DNA of 64,000 bases from Ashinkailepas kermadecensis (GCA_034440615.1 JAOTOM010003702.1:82501-146500); one strand, 5' to 3'. Counted from the first letter of the stretch, positions 21,046-33,870 are shown. Notes: generated from the sequence alone by a model not told the origin. Translations and numbers: made by a program.

Positions 21046-23082
21046 CAAGTAGCATCTCAAAATGTTGAGCAATACTATATTAAATGATGTTATTGGTCAT
21101 AAGCAATGGGTTATTGGTTATTGGTTCTATGTTATTGGCTTCATGCAGCGGATCTTCAAACGGAAAGTGTTCATTTTGCGATAAGAAATGTCTTAGCTGA
21201 CCTTGGTGGTTAACCAGCAGCTCCAAGTATGTAAGTGCAGGTGAAATATCAATCGCGAACTATCGTCGCATGCAATAGGCTGGTCGGTTTGCTGCATGCC
21301 ATTGGTATTCCCCGTTTGTAAATTCTAGAGGGTTTCAACAACCCTCCTTGCGGCTGGGCAGGTGGCAAGATGCCGTGCGCCGTCGAGGGTTAGGCTATAT
21401 TCGGGCTTCAATTAAAACGCGATTGGTGAATTTACGATCAAAACAGAGACGGGACCACGCACTAAGCGTAAATGATGGTCGTAACCCAGCCGGCCTGGGT
21501 CTCTATAGTACGCAATAAAGAGACCGCACGCAAACACCGCCCACCGCACAGGGTGGCCAGATGATAAGCAATAAGCAGCTCCTGATGTCTATGCAGATCT
21601 GATAACGACTGCAATTTGCATACCGTGAATATCCGTCATTATTGGCTGAGCTGTGCGGTGCAAGCATATCTCTACTACCCGAACACACAGACAAAGAAAA
21701 ACAACTACAGCATATCGATGCTCACGAAGCATCGATATTATGCTGGCGACCTCCATAAGCCCGTCGATACTGCCTCGGGGCGTCGAGATCAAGCAGGCGA
21801 CCTCCATAAGCCTGTCGATACCTCCTCGGAGCGCGTGCAAACCCACACGAACGCCGCGGGCTACCATCCCTCACATGCATACACCAGCAACGGCCATGTA
21901 ACATCGCCGGCGGCTCTGTCTTCGATCAGCAGCGCTCCTCCGCTCCATGACAAGCAAGCGCCTGCCCGATGACCGCACCTCGGCCGGAGCGCATTGTCTT
22001 CGCCCCTCGTCGAACGCCCGCCCGCCATTGTGTTGAACACGTACCCGACGGCCGGCTGGGTTCGCGCTCCGCCCTGACACGGGTGCCGGCGAGATATACG
22101 ACGACTGCCGCGCAGGCCCATGCACCCTGCGCGCCGACCGTAAAACAGTTATCGTGTCTAACGAGCCGACATGTTTGCCAGCGCTGTCTTCCATGCACGT
22201 CTCAATCGACATGCAAATGAACGCAAGCACGAGCTGAGGCGCCGCGCAACTGCGCCCTCAGGCGCCGCACACCGCCCAGGCGATGTGGCCAACACTGAGG
22301 AGGTTTGTCAAGAGGTTCGTCTCTGATGCACTGACCTGAACGGCGGTAACCGTACGGCACGTGAAGAGCGGCTACCAAACTTAGCAGGGCCCACTGTCGT
22401 CAAAACTTGGCTTCGTAGTGATCGGAGAGTCGATCGAGATATCCGAATTTCCCGCAAACACGTGTGCTGGAATAAGCCGCCAGCAGCACAAGTGGGCCCC
22501 GGGACCCCACTGTGACCCCCCCCCTCCACACCTTCAGCATGAACACGTTGATTCCTCGAGCCGTAAGCCTTTTTGGATGCCGCAGAAAATCCCACAACTG
22601 CGTTCCAACAAGTATTTACCACATCCGGCACGGCGCTCGTGTCTGCCGAACATTCTACAACACCGGCACGTGCATCACGCAGTATGTGTCCAACACAAAA
22701 TGGAGTTATGGCAGGCATGGAATCAATTAATCTCGTGTCATTTTATGAGGCATATGGGCCTGAATGAAACTTGATGGTAAGCAATTTATGCCAAGTTCCA
22801 ACTACCATGAGTAGCGAGTTTGGGCACCAATGGCATCAGCGTTGTCGAGACTATCTATCAACCCGTTTCAGAATTGGGGATGTTGTATTATTGTATTCAG
22901 CTCCTACGTGTCTTGGGTTGCGGAAGAGATGTGCGATGATGTGCAATGATGTCTGGCAGGTTTCCCAGGTAAAAAGATGGATCCATTTAGCTTTCTAGGA
23001 TGTTCCTCTTCTTCTTGACAAACCTTTACATCCCTGTCATTCCCGGTTAAATATAAGTATTCCATCATAGTTTAATAAGTCA

Positions 23083-23085
<3 letters not shown>
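21046..23085. other. spacer without recognised gene
   Basis: Contains a hairpin at 21712-21738 (ATATCGATGCT, loop CACGA, AGCATCGATAT) and a 51-bp tandem duplication from 21746 (GCGACCTCCATAAGCC). The 21861-22230 stretch is GC-rich with frames open on both strands. No gene is supported. Confidence 0.5.
21746..21834. repeat. 51-bp tandem duplication, about 1.7 copies
   Basis: GCGACCTCCATAAGCC(C/T)GTC starts at 21746 and again at 21797. It lies next to a perfect 11-bp-stem hairpin at 21712-21738. Confidence 0.85.

Positions 23086-23087
<2 letters not shown>

Positions 23088-23157
<70 letters not shown>
23088..23157. repeat. (AT)n microsatellite
   Basis: Over 30 consecutive AT dinucleotides, ending in TGTGTATATAT. 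Self-complementary and able to extrude a cruciform. Confidence 0.98.
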
Positions 23158-23160
<3 letters not shown>

Positions 23161-24095
23161 ATATATATTTATATACGTGCATACAATGCCTTGCATCCTA
23201 CATGTATCAAGGCCATGCATGGTCACTTAGATCAATCTAGATCAAGTTTATGCTCTGCCACCGAAGAAAATGAACAGGAATGCAAACAAACATGGCACAA
23301 CATGGCACAACAAAGCACATTTTGTCTCATTTTCCTCCGAACGAATTGACCTAGGGGCTAGGGTTCACAAATTCGCACAGGAGAAATGCTACAACAGCCT
23401 CTAGCCATCCTGCTAATTTGATATTCCTAGCTTTCATAGGTGTATGTGGAAGGCGTAGATTTGGGGGTTACGTTCATGCACTTTTTAGACTGTTTTATTG
23501 ATGGAATGACCATGTCATGACTTCGAACATATTGTGTGCAATACCTACCAAAGGTGTTGAGTAGCACGCACCGAGTATTACGGTTACATTCACAAACGCG
23601 CAATATCTTCACCAGCATGCACCGTGTGATACCTCGAAACACACTAGAGCAGCATGCACTTGGTACAACAGCACATTTACTAGTGTAACTACGGAGCAAG
23701 CGCATTTAGCTGTTTTAATGCTGTGCGACATAAATGTATGTGGAACGATTTATGTAATTCTGGAAAACAAATTCAATTTTCTTTGTCCGTTCCTAAATGG
23801 GACCTCTTGTGCAACAGCCGACTTGGGAACAAAAGGCATGACTGAGAGACGGGAAGGATGGGCGAAGGCAGTGAGAGGGTGCTGACATATCAGTCAGAAC
23901 CTGCGTTTCGATCATGTTTCAGCGTGTCAAAGCCAGTACAGACATTCAACCTTCACCCGCCGCTCCGCTAATCTGCTCGGTGTGCCATGTGTGGCTTCAT
24001 CACGTAATTAACATCCGCAAGTCCAATTACAAGCGTTCCGCCTCGGAGACCGCACAAGGACGGCCTGAGTTGCCAACCCGTCATTGTCGTGATGT
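23158..24095. other. spacer without recognised gene
   Basis: A small ORF on the minus strand (23427-23705) has no recognisable domain. Nothing else seen. Confidence 0.5.
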
Positions 24096-24790
24096 GCGGT
24101 CATGGACCACCTCGGTCACGGACCACCTTGGTCACGTACTACTTCTGCCACGGACCACCTCGGCCACGGACCACCTCGGTCACGGACCACCTTGGTCACG
24201 GACCACCTCGGTCATTGACTACCTCGGTCACGGACCACCTCAGTCACGGACCACCTAAGTCACGGACCACCTCGGTCACGGACCAACTCAGTCACGGACC
24301 ATCTATGTCACGGACCACCTCGGTCACGGACCAATTCAGTCACGGACCAACTCGGTCACTGACTACCTCGGTCACGGACCATCTCAGTCACGGACCACCT
24401 AGGTCACGGACCACCTCGGTTACGAACCAACTCAGTCACGGACCACCTAGGTCACGGACCAACTCAGTCACGGACCACCTAGGTCACGGACCACCTAGGT
24501 CACGGACCACCTAGGTCACGGACCACCTAGGTCACGGACCACCTCGGTCACGGTCCACCTGGTAATGGACCACCTCGGTCACGGACTACCTCAGTAACAG
24601 ACCACCTCGGTCACGGGCCACCTCGGTCACGGACCACCTCGGTCACGGGCCACTTCGGTCACGGAACACCTCTGTCACGGACCACCTTGGTCACGTACCA
24701 CTTATGCCACGGACCACCTCGGTCACAGACCACCTTGGTAATGGACCACCTCGGTCACAGACCACCTCCGTCACGGACCACCTCGCTGGA
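24096..24790. repeat. 16-bp minisatellite, about 43 copies
   Basis: Unit GGACCACCTCGGTCAC with frequent variants (CTCAGTCAC, CTAGGTCAC, AACTCGGTCAC). Because 16 is not a multiple of three, three units read as a 16-residue repeat (DHLGHGPPRSRTTSVT) in a long plus-strand frame. This is a consequence of the period, not evidence of a protein. GGTCAC/GGACC motifs are densely repeated. Confidence 0.96.
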
Positions 24791-25802
24791 GCCTGACGCG
24801 ACCTATTCTGTATGTCCTCCGACGATCTGTACGTACTGCCCAGTTTATGAGAAATGCGCTCCGCGTACATCGATGCTCATCCACATCGATTCTGTTTGAA
24901 CTTCAGTCAGGTTGAGTTTTGTCAAACAAAGCAAACATGTCAATTACATAGCGTAGACCAAGGTAGATATCGGCAGCCATTTCCATCAGGTACTACATAT
25001 GACGCGGTTGGTACTTATAGCACTGCATTTTCCTGAGCAAAGCGTTCGCTAAGGTGCCTTTGAATCTCCATGACCATTGCAGGGCGATTATGGGGTAATA
25101 CTAACGAAGCCAGAAGTGCAAATGTAAGATGCATGGGGTATGTCGGTAGGGTGAAAGACGACCGCGTGGTTGTAGGTTGACAACATGACATGGCTAGCAT
25201 ATTGTCCTTTTTGGATCATATGGATTTCGGAATATTCTTCTAAGTTATACGTATTGCTATTTAATAAGCGCGTGCATAATGATTAATTGCCAATGAGCAT
25301 CAAGGTTAAGTGGTTGTTATCCGAATAACCCAACAACAAATATCAAAATCAATCTTTTCGCTTCTCGATCACTTGCCTTACTAATGTTAGAGTTGTGAAG
25401 TGGCGACCCTGCCGGCCACCTGAGCGTGCGCCCGGCATGCTCCGCATGTGGTCGACTTCGCGCCCAGCCGTTGAGATGAAGCGATCCATTCGTGCCAGTC
25501 GGTGAGTGCTTCTGCACCGCGTACAACAACCGTGTCCGTTGGTGACGGTGCTGACGCAGAAGCTGATCTCTTCGGCAGAGCCGGTCGGAAGCGTTCCATC
25601 AGCCGCGTGGGTCGAGACTCCCTCGGCAACCGTCTGAATCGAGATTCCCTCGACAGACAAGATGCCCTCGACTGATGCGGGATCGAGGTTCCCTCGACAG
25701 ATGCGTGGGTCGAGAATCTTTCGACAGTGAGCATAGATCGAAATTCCCTTGACAGATGCGTGGATCGGTATCTCCTCGACAGATACGTGGACCTTGTACC
25801 CC
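24791..25802. other. spacer with short degenerate repeats
   Basis: 25600-25800 contains diverged 28-30 bp copies around GATCGAGATTCCCTCGACAG, the lead-in to the 12-bp array. No gene recognised. Confidence 0.5.
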
Positions 25803-26515
25803 CGAGCATCTCTGAACAGCTGAACAGCGGGCTGAACAGCGGGCTCAGCAGCGCCCTCAGCAGCTGGCTCAGCAGCGGGCCCAGCAGCGGGCTCAGCAGC
25901 GGGCCCAGCAGCGCCCTCAGCAGCTGGCTCAGCAGCGGGCTCAGCAGCGGCCTCAGCCGCGGGCTCAGCAGCGGCCTCAGCAGCGGCCTCAGCACCTGGC
26001 TCAGCAGTATCCTCAGCAGCGGGCTCAGCAGCGGGCTCAGCAGCGGGCTCAGCAGCGGGCTCAGCAGCGGCTCAGCAGCGGGCTCAGCAGCGGGCTCAGC
26101 AGCGGCTCAGCAGCGGGCTCAGCAGCGGGCTCAGCAGCGGGCTCAGCAGCGGGCTCAGCAGCGGGCTCAGCAGCGGGCTCAGCAGCTGGCTCAGCAGCGG
26201 GCTCAGCAGCTGGCTCAGCAGCGGGCTCAGCAGCGGGCTCATCAGCGGGCTCAGCAGCGGGCTCAGCAGCGGGCTCAGCAGCGGGCTCAGCAGCGGGTTC
26301 AGCAGCTGGCTCAGCAGCGGGCCCAGCAGCGGGCTCAGCAGCGGGCTCAGCAGCGCCCTCAGCAGCTGGCTCAGCAGCGGGCCCAGCAGCGCCCTCAGCA
26401 GCTGGCTCAGCAGCGGGCCCAGCAGCGGGCTCAGCAGCGGGCCCAGCAGCGCCCTCAGCAGCTGGCTCAGCAGCGGGCTCAGCAGCGGCCTCAGCCGCGG
26501 CCTCAGCAGTGGGCT
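25803..26515. repeat. 12-bp minisatellite, about 59 copies, open in several frames
   Basis: Unit CTCAGCAGCGGG with variants CCCAGCAGCGCC and CTCAGCAGCTGG. The period is a multiple of three, so frames stay open: Leu-Ser-Ser-Gly then, after a one-base loss near 26070, Ala-Gln-Gln-Arg on the plus strand (284 codons from 25727), and Ala-Ala-Glu-Pro on the minus strand. There is no start, domain or splice context to favour translation. GGG runs every 12 bases leave long-loop G-quadruplex potential. Confidence 0.97.
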
Positions 26516-28689
26516 GGTCGGCGGCTCGTGCCGTCACGTATGGCCGCCGTCGGAGCCCACCGGCGCTGGCGCGCGCCGTGACGTGTCTGCACGTACGGCA
26601 CGTGAGAGAGATGGCCGAGCCAGATACGGCCCGGCCTGAACACAATAGACGGGTGATGTCTTGGAGACGACACCGCTATGCGCGGCCACAGCCGTGTTAA
26701 CAGGAGAATCCCGACCGTGACATGCCGCACGGATGTGCGGAATTCTTCGATCGGATGCCTTGCAAATCACCACCGCAGGTCGACTGTGGCGATCTTCGGA
26801 TGTGATGTGGTGTCAGCGGCAATCCGCCACTCTTCCGTCGTGCATGTCCACTGCAAACCATGCCGGTCGCTGATGCCACCGCTGGTCCACGAACACCAAA
26901 ACCACCACACATCCACGAGCCTCCAGCACCACCACACATACTCGAATCCCTAGCACCACCACCCATTCGCGAACCCCGAACAACACGCATCCAAGAGCCC
27001 TAGAGGCCATCACTGACCCACCAGCTCCAAGGTCACCACTGATGCACTAGCGGCGCCTGTCCCCATTCACCCCAAAACCACTTCCAATCTAGAACTTCCC
27101 ACCATCACCAATAATTCGCCGGCCCGCGCTGCCGTTGACAGTCGATCAGTGTTCGGCGGTGGCGGAGAGTGCCGTAAGGTGTCATTGGCACTATCCCATG
27201 TCCAGACGACCACTGGGCGGTGGCGGAGAGTGCCGTGAGATGTCATTGGCATCGTCCCATGTCCAGACGACCATTGGATGGTGACGGGGAGCGCCGAATG
27301 TCGCACACGTCGTCACCACAGCCACGTGAGATGTCACCGGCACCGCCCGGCGCCCAGACGCCCATTGGGTGGAGCCGCTCTCACGGATCAGAGCCTGGAC
27401 AGACGTCACGCACGACCCTTGACGAAGTGGCCAGCTCCACTGAGCTGGCACGGCGCACACGCCGGCAGAGCATTGTAATTGGCAGCGTCCGGCATGCTCA
27501 TTTAGATAGAGACGCGGCGACATACGCCAGGTCGCTTAATCAATGTCAACGCGGTAGGGCTGGCTTTAATTAAACAATGCATTATTGTGTAGTCAACGAT
27601 TGGAGTGTAATGATGGATAGACACCGCTGAATTGAAACAATTCAATATTGTCTTTAATAAAAGAAAGTGGGGAGTGGGTGGTAAAAGTAAGCTACAACAA
27701 CAAATGTAGTTTATTCAAAGCCATTCATCCGCAGCAATCCAAGGTGCGGCGCTGCCCATCTCCTGACGTATCTTATATATCAAATGTAGTGGCCAGAGAC
27801 TCCAGCTGTCTCATAACCCAGCCCAGTCTCGCAGATTCACTAAGTCTACACCAACATATGCCACCATTTTCTCTGGCATCGTGTTTCTGACAGCATCCGA
27901 AACAGTGTGATAAGCACCTGTTATCACGAGTAACACTCACATTTCCACCACCGCGTCCGACTCAACAGAAACACAACTCCACCACTGTGCTAAGCTCAGA
28001 GGCCATACATTGCGTGCGATACCGACCACACCGGCAGTCATGCAGAGTCTGCATTTAGACGGATCGTCACCATCTGATCTGATCATGGTCAGCCGTGACT
28101 TGCCAGTGAACCCAGTAGATGAGGTGTGAGGAAACCCACCTCGGGCTGGGCATGCTTTGACGCCGCAATCACGGCGGCCAGGCTCTCGCCTCCCCCCCTC
28201 CCTCATGGCACCAGATAGCGTGCAGGCCATTACACGCTGTCTCGGCGCGGCCAGCCGCTTCGATTGGCTTCGTGACAAACGGTCGGTGCGGGCATTCACA
28301 GGATGTGGCCGCGGCTGGGCCGTACCCACGGGTCTCAGGGTACCGGCACTAGAGGTGGCCCGGCTAGGTCATACCCACGGCTCTCAAGGTAGCAGGGTCA
28401 AGCTCCAGTACCCGAACAGTCTGCTCCCATGTATATGGTACGAAAGTGAATGCAAGTAGCCCGGGCCGGCTCGGTCTGACAGTCACGCTTAAAAATGTAA
28501 GAACTGATTTATTATAGCGTTCCGCATTGCAATTTCTCCACTCAGATCCATATGTGCCCTGTTTATCTTCATTGGTGTTTTCCGCAATGTTCGTCATGAA
28601 GTGCCCGCAATAGTTGTGCACCAAAGAGGTTCGCAGGGGAATTTCTGCACTTGCACAACGTTCGATCGCGATTCGCAATGCAATACAGT
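26516..28689. other. GC-rich spacer with small local repeats
   Basis: Contains diverged tandem copies at 26885-27000 (about 27 bp, ACCACCACACATCCACGAG-like), 27150-27370 (61 bp, around GGTGGCGGAGAGTGCCGT), and a 57-bp duplication at 28318-28395 (CCGTACCCACGGGTCTCAGG). Frames are open on both strands because of base composition. No gene recognised. Confidence 0.5.
27150..27370. repeat. 61-bp tandem repeat, about 3 diverged copies
   Basis: Copies begin near 27150, 27213 and 27274 with CGGTGGCGGAGAGTGCCGT and contain CCCATGTCCAGACGACCA. The third is rearranged. Confidence 0.75.
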
Positions 28690-28820
28690 ATTCTAGTAAT
28701 TAATTATTAGTAAACTATATTCTATAAAGTAGTTATGTTAAAGTATATTCTAGTATAGTAAAGCAAAGTATATTCTATAAAGTAATTATATTTAACAAAT
28801 ATTCTAGTAAAATATTTCTA
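28690..28820. repeat. AT-rich local repeat
   Basis: Imperfect copies of TATATTCTATAAAGTA and TATATTCTAGTA in tandem; low-complexity expansion. Confidence 0.7.
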
Positions 28821-28824
28821 GTTT

Positions 28825-29235
28825 CCTCACCTTGAGCCAAATCTGCTCTTCTCATTTTGAAATGTCCCAACCTTCGTCGGAATATGGATCCAGAAGTGCT
28901 CTTAATTTGTGTTCAAAGAACAGGGTTGACGGTAACATGCTGACGTGCGGACAGCTAACCATGTAACTCACAGCGCAGTCGGTGCTCGATATCCATCCCG
29001 GGTGGCAAATGGACGGAGCTAGCCATGGATCTGGTACCGCATTGGGCACTCGCCATGGTCCCTGGGGCAGATTGACACAGCTAACCATAGATCTGGTACC
29101 GCAGGCAGCGCTCACCATGGTCCCGGGTGGCAACAGGTGAAGTCTTTGGTTTGCATTCCAATGGGTCTGTTCCAGGGCCAGGGCCGGATGACGCTTTTAT
29201 TTCTGCTCTTAGCAATGCGGCTTTGTGAATATGTT
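28825..29235 (+). repeat. dispersed repeat family C, copy 1, with internal 75-bp tandem
   Basis: Aligns in the same orientation with 37700-38130. Shared blocks: AGTTTCCTCAC, GAAGTGCTCT.AATYTGTGTT, TGCGGACAGCTAAC, ATAGATCTGG(C/T)ACCGCAG, a GGTTTGCATTCC-like stretch and AATGCGRYTT. Within both copies a cassette containing ATCTGG(T/C)ACCGCA...CTCGCCAT is tandemly duplicated. It encodes nothing recognised; probably a SINE-like or MITE-like element. Confidence 0.72.
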
Positions 29236-30799
29236 ACGTCCTAAATCACCTTAGTTCTGGATAAAGGGTGTCACATAAAAATAACGTTATTTGGAAGAAC
29301 ATAAGCATACTTCGATATTAACATTGTGTATAGACTTGCCCCAGCAGCATCATCAGATCCTGGCGAGATCGAAACGAGCGCAACAGGTGCACCAACAACT
29401 CTGTTTCGCTCTTCAGACTGTTCTGAACGTCACCAATCACGATTGCCTGCCACGCTTCCCTTTGCAGCTGTCAGAGAAGTCACCGTCCACAAAGTCGAGT
29501 TTCCCCCATCGCTTCATCACGGTCTCCGGGATGTCGTGAAGCTCAACCACCGACTTTCTTGAAAGTGAATTCCAAGATCCAACTTCCCTTGAACAAGCTT
29601 CACAGGTCGGATCCCATCAGCAAGCAACTTGTGTGCATGTTCAAACGCGGCAACTCGGAGTTCAAGCTGAGTTTGACACATCCCAGACCGAGCATGTCTT
29701 GGGCAGAACGACGGGATGGAGAACGCGGAAATGCAGTTAGCATGCTATTAGCGCGCATGCTTGACTCCAGGCGATCGCACTGACCATGCCGACCATGCAG
29801 AGGTGCCGCCGTCACGACTGTGCGGTCAGTCTGATGAGGGTGCGGCTCCGTACCAAGCTCGATTGGACACGCGGACGATCGACTGGGCCGTCCCAGCCTG
29901 CGGTGTGCCACACTGGCTGCTGCAGGCGAATGCTGCAGGCGAATGCTGCAGGCGAATATACGGTGCACACCAGCTATCCCGCCTGACATGTTGGCTGGAG
30001 AAGACGAGGGTCTGTTTGACGCTGCTGATGATCCTAGAGATGTCAATGTTGTCAAATCCGTCATAGGAATCAATACAGTCAAAATAATTCGGAGGAGGTC
30101 ACTGATCCACGGTCGCTGCGTAAGCGCATGGAGTGTCGAAGTAAATGTATACAGGCAAGAAGAGAAAATGCTGAATCAACAGTGGCCCCGGACATCTCAG
30201 TGGGCTAATGCACGCACTGCTGTCGGGACAATGTGCGAAATACAATTAGTGATATATAGATAGCGCGCCAATACGTTTTTCACAACACAACAGAGGCGCA
30301 TGGAGGTCTCACGTACGACGCACTGACATGTGGGGTAACATCCGCTTTGAGGTCTGCAAATCGTTGTAAGCTTGCGAAGTCACACTTCAGTCATAATCGA
30401 GCCGATTTGATCTGATGGGTTCACTTCAGTCAATAACAAGACTCCATAATGATCGGATTGCCATTTCGCGAGAGCTCTCAGCGTCAGCGACCGCACCAAT
30501 AGCGACGCTAAACTAATGATGCATGACGTCAGTGGCCAGGCAAGTAGGCGAACGGTCCGGAACTCCCTGTGGTGCTACACGCTCGGCCTGCCCAGACCAC
30601 CCTCGGCACCAGAATGTACCGGGGCTGTGCCGGAGAGAGCGGCGGTGGGGGGTAACGAGGCGAAGCAGCTGCTCTGCAGGGACAGGCCGACGGTCTCGAT
30701 AGAAGCCTCCCACAACTCGGTGATGACGTCATTTGTGTAGTTGATCTGTGCACGATTCAGAGCCCGTCCGTCGTCCGTGCCGGGCGTCCGATACAATCC
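29236..30799. other. spacer without recognised gene
   Basis: Includes a 14-bp triplication (TGCTGCAGGCGAA) at about 29928-29957. Frames of 60-160 codons on both strands show no domain. Confidence 0.5.
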
Positions 30800-31290
30800 C
30801 GGAGCTTGCCTTGCGTTACGGAAGAACGATGCGCGTCAGCGCGGCGCTACTGGGCGCAGCTGACGGAGCATCCGTTGCCGACTTTATGGATTAAGCGTTG
30901 AAGCTGTCGTGTCAAACCACTCAGCTGTAACATCATAATAGTGAACATAGGAGGTGTTCACAGAAATCGCGAATTGTGGGCAATTAGTTTCACTAGTTGT
31001 CTCCAACATGATAATTTTGGACGTGGTGGGGCGATTGACAACTCAGCAGTCCTGTTCCCACGGCTTATTGACCTTTATGGAGCCATTAAAGGTCATCGAC
31101 TCAGCTGGACCTCTGATGGTCTTTTTTCGGCTTCTGAGTACGCTAGGCTTAATTTTGCTTCTGCAACTGAACTTGGTGTCCATTATCACCCACGGGTTCA
31201 GCAAATTTGTGGTTGCCGCTTCTGCTTCTAAAGTTTTCGAAACGAAGTCAACACTTCGACCCCATTTGACGCTTCATTTATTGGGATGAA
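30800..31290 (+). repeat. dispersed repeat family B, copy 2
   Basis: Partner of 20555-21045. The left block ATGCGCGTCAGCGCGGCGC and CATCCGTTGCCGACTTTATG, the central AAATCGCGAATTGTGGGCAA and the right CACTTCGACCCCATTTGACG all match copy 1 with substitutions. Open frames of about 100 codons (30941-31289) across it are not shared in phase with copy 1, so they are unlikely to be coding. Confidence 0.7.
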
Positions 31291-31829
31291 ATTTAAAAAA
31301 AAAACATTTTTTAGTAATCACCATGTTTTAACACCACCAGTTTCCAACTTGGAACACCAGGAGTTCAAGTCGCTTCAAATCGCTCCTGTAGAAAAAAACA
31401 CAATTTGAAAAGGAGTACGCGCTGCCATATACCACCTTCATCAAGAGGTATCCACTCCTTGGTTCTTTGGCGATTTTGACCAAAATCACTGCTTAGGGCT
31501 TGTTTGAGCCATGAACGCAGATATCGGGGGAGGGGGACGGAGGTGACTATTTTCAAATCACTTTTCAGAGTACCGCCGAGACGCTCCATTATAGTGACAA
31601 ATTGGCACCCCTTTCGAGTCAAAGGGCTCCAAATGGATGACATTAATAGAGCTGATGAGACTCTTTGGAACACATAGCGCACTCCTCATTGTCAATCTGG
31701 ATGTCCCTTTCCGAGCTAAGCTTTGCGTCCATCGGAATCAGGCAGGTGCTACACTGGGTCGTAAAGCAATTCTGATGATGCTGCTGTTCCCCTGGTATTT
31801 TCGAACGTCTCTCCAGGCCTTTTTACTAT
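31291..31829. other. spacer without recognised gene
   Basis: Nothing recognised. One minus-strand frame (31365-31682) lacks domain features. Confidence 0.5.
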
Positions 31830-32085
31830 CACTTTATATCTTTATCTCACTATCCCGTTATCTCGATTTCTCGTTATCTCGTCATCTCATTACTTCGTCA
31901 TCTCATTATCTCGTCATCTCATTATCTCGCAATCTCTTTATACAGGTATCTCTTTATCTCTTTATCTCTTTATCTCTTTATCTCTTTATCTCTTTATCTC
32001 TTTATCTCTTTATCTCTTTATCTCTTTATCTATGGATCTCTTTATCTCGTTATTTCTTGATCTCTTTTCTCTATCTCATTATCTC
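31830..32085. repeat. TATCTC/(CTTTATCT)n array
   Basis: A diverged left part of CTCATTATCTCG-like units passes into about 12 tight CTTTATCT octamers at 31950-32035. The Ser-Leu-Tyr-Leu-Phe-Ile frame across it is repeat-derived. Confidence 0.94.
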
Positions 32086-32787
32086 CACTGCCGTCGGGGG
32101 TACCTCAGACCATTCGGCGAAGTGGCCATGTGACATCAAATGCTGAACTGGTAACTGGTATGCAATGATGCAATAAAGACACGCAGAGTGTGTGACTGAC
32201 GTACAGTTGTACAATGCACAGTCAGTCGACTTTCTGCCAGCTGCGTCGCGATGTTTTCCTTTCGAGAACTGACGTATGTGATGCAGATTATGATTGCCAT
32301 ATGATCGATCGCATCAACGGTACCGAATGGGCACCGTTGATGCGCGATGGTTTGTCAGCACGTCGGTATGTCAGCACGCGATGGTTTGTCAGCACGTGCG
32401 TGTTGACATGCATGTTATGGTACATACATGCCGGCCAGCTTAAGTACTGCCGATACTGTCTGTCACGTAAATGCCAGCACGGGGCACCGACATGGCATGT
32501 CTCCGTCCGCAAATTGCTCCAGATTACAAGCTTAATTATGCTTGGTAAATGCGGAGCGCCTGACATTAGAGTGCTCCTCGTGATTAGCGCCTGGAAATCA
32601 AGCCGTCAGAACTGTACACATCATTGCTAATACATCAGCTCCGGCCGAGGTATATGCAAACCAGTCAGTGAGTCAGAATTCTAGTGTCGTGACGTCGGAC
32701 CACACACGCTGTCGCAGGACCACGCACGCTGTCACCGGACCATTGCACTCCGGCGACAGAGTGCGTCATAGCGCATCAAACGACACC
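32086..32787. other. spacer without recognised gene
   Basis: Short repeats around GGTTTGTCAGCACG at 32345-32400 and a CGGACCACACACGCTGTC duplication at about 32696-32735. No gene recognised. Confidence 0.5.
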
Positions 32788-33870
32788 AATAGCAGTGTTT
32801 GTCGGCGGCACCTACAGGGTGGATCACCCTCCCGACAGCACTGACGAAGTGTCGTATAGCAGTAGTGTGTCGGCGGCACCTACAGCGTGGATCACCCTCC
32901 CGACAGCACTGACGAAGTGTCGTATAGCAGTAGTGTGTCGGTGGAACCTACAGCGTGGATCACCCTCCCGACAGCACTGACGAAGTGTCGTATAGCAGTA
33001 GTGTGTCGGTGGCACCTACAGCGTGGATCACCCTCCCGACAGCACTGACGAAGTGTCGTATAGCAGTAGTGTGTCGGTGGAACCTACAGCGTGGATCACC
33101 CTCCCGACAGCACTGACGAAGTGTCGTATAGCAGTAGTGTGTCGGCGGCACCTACAGCGTGGATCACCCTCCCGACAGCACTGACGAAGTGTCGTATAGC
33201 ATGAGTGTGTCGGTGGAACCTACAGCGTGGATCACCCTCCCGACAGCATTGACGAAGTGTCGTATAGCATGAGTGTGTCGGTGGAACCTACAGCGTGGAT
33301 CACCCTCCCGACAGCACTGACGAAGTGTCGTATAGCAGTAGTGTGTCGGTGGAACCTACAGCGTGGATCACCCTCCCGACAGCACTGACGAAGTGTCGTA
33401 TAGCAGTAGTGTGTCGGTGGAACCTACAGCGTGGATCACCCTCCCGACAGCATTGACGAAGTGTCGTATAGCAGTAGTGTGTCGGTGGAACCTACAGCGT
33501 GGATCACCCTCCCGACAGCATTGACGAAGTGTCGTATAGCATGAGTGTGTCGGTGGAACCTACAGCGTGGATCACCCTCCCGACAGCACTGACGAAGTGT
33601 CGTATAGCAGTAGTGTGTCGGTGGAACCTACAGCGTGGATCACCCTCCCGACAGCATTGACGAAGTGTCGTATAGCAGTAGTGTGTCGGCGGCACCTACA
33701 GCGTGGATCACTCTCCCGACAGCACTGACGAAGTGTCGTATAGCAGTAGTGTGTCGGCGGCATCTTCAGCGTGGATCGCCCTCCCGACAGCACTGACGAA
33801 GTGTCGTATAGCATGAGTGTGTCGGCGGCACCTACAGGGTGGATCACCCGTCAGACAGCAGTCACGAAGT
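32788..33870. repeat. 68-bp minisatellite, about 16 copies, two alternating subtypes
   Basis: Unit starting GTGTCGGTGGAACCTACAGC and containing GGATCACCCTCCCGACAGC. Subtype differences are CGGTGGAACC versus CGGCGGCACC and GCAGTAGT versus GCATGAGT. The first and last units are the most diverged (GGTGGATCACCCGTCAGACA at the right edge), the usual pattern of an array expanding from its middle. No spacer diversity, so not CRISPR-like. Confidence 0.97.

Noticed and set aside
24089..24514. 141-codon ORF with a 16-residue repeat
   Set aside because: Arises from the 16-bp minisatellite; no start context, domain or splice signal.
25727..26581. 284-codon plus-strand ORF
   Set aside because: Almost entirely the 12-bp minisatellite; the residue pattern switches from LSSG to AQQR at a one-base change, which shows only that the period is divisible by three.
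32788..33870. Regular 68-bp direct repeats that could suggest a CRISPR array
   Set aside because: The whole 68-bp unit is conserved; there are no unique spacers and no cas genes. Context is a eukaryotic genome.
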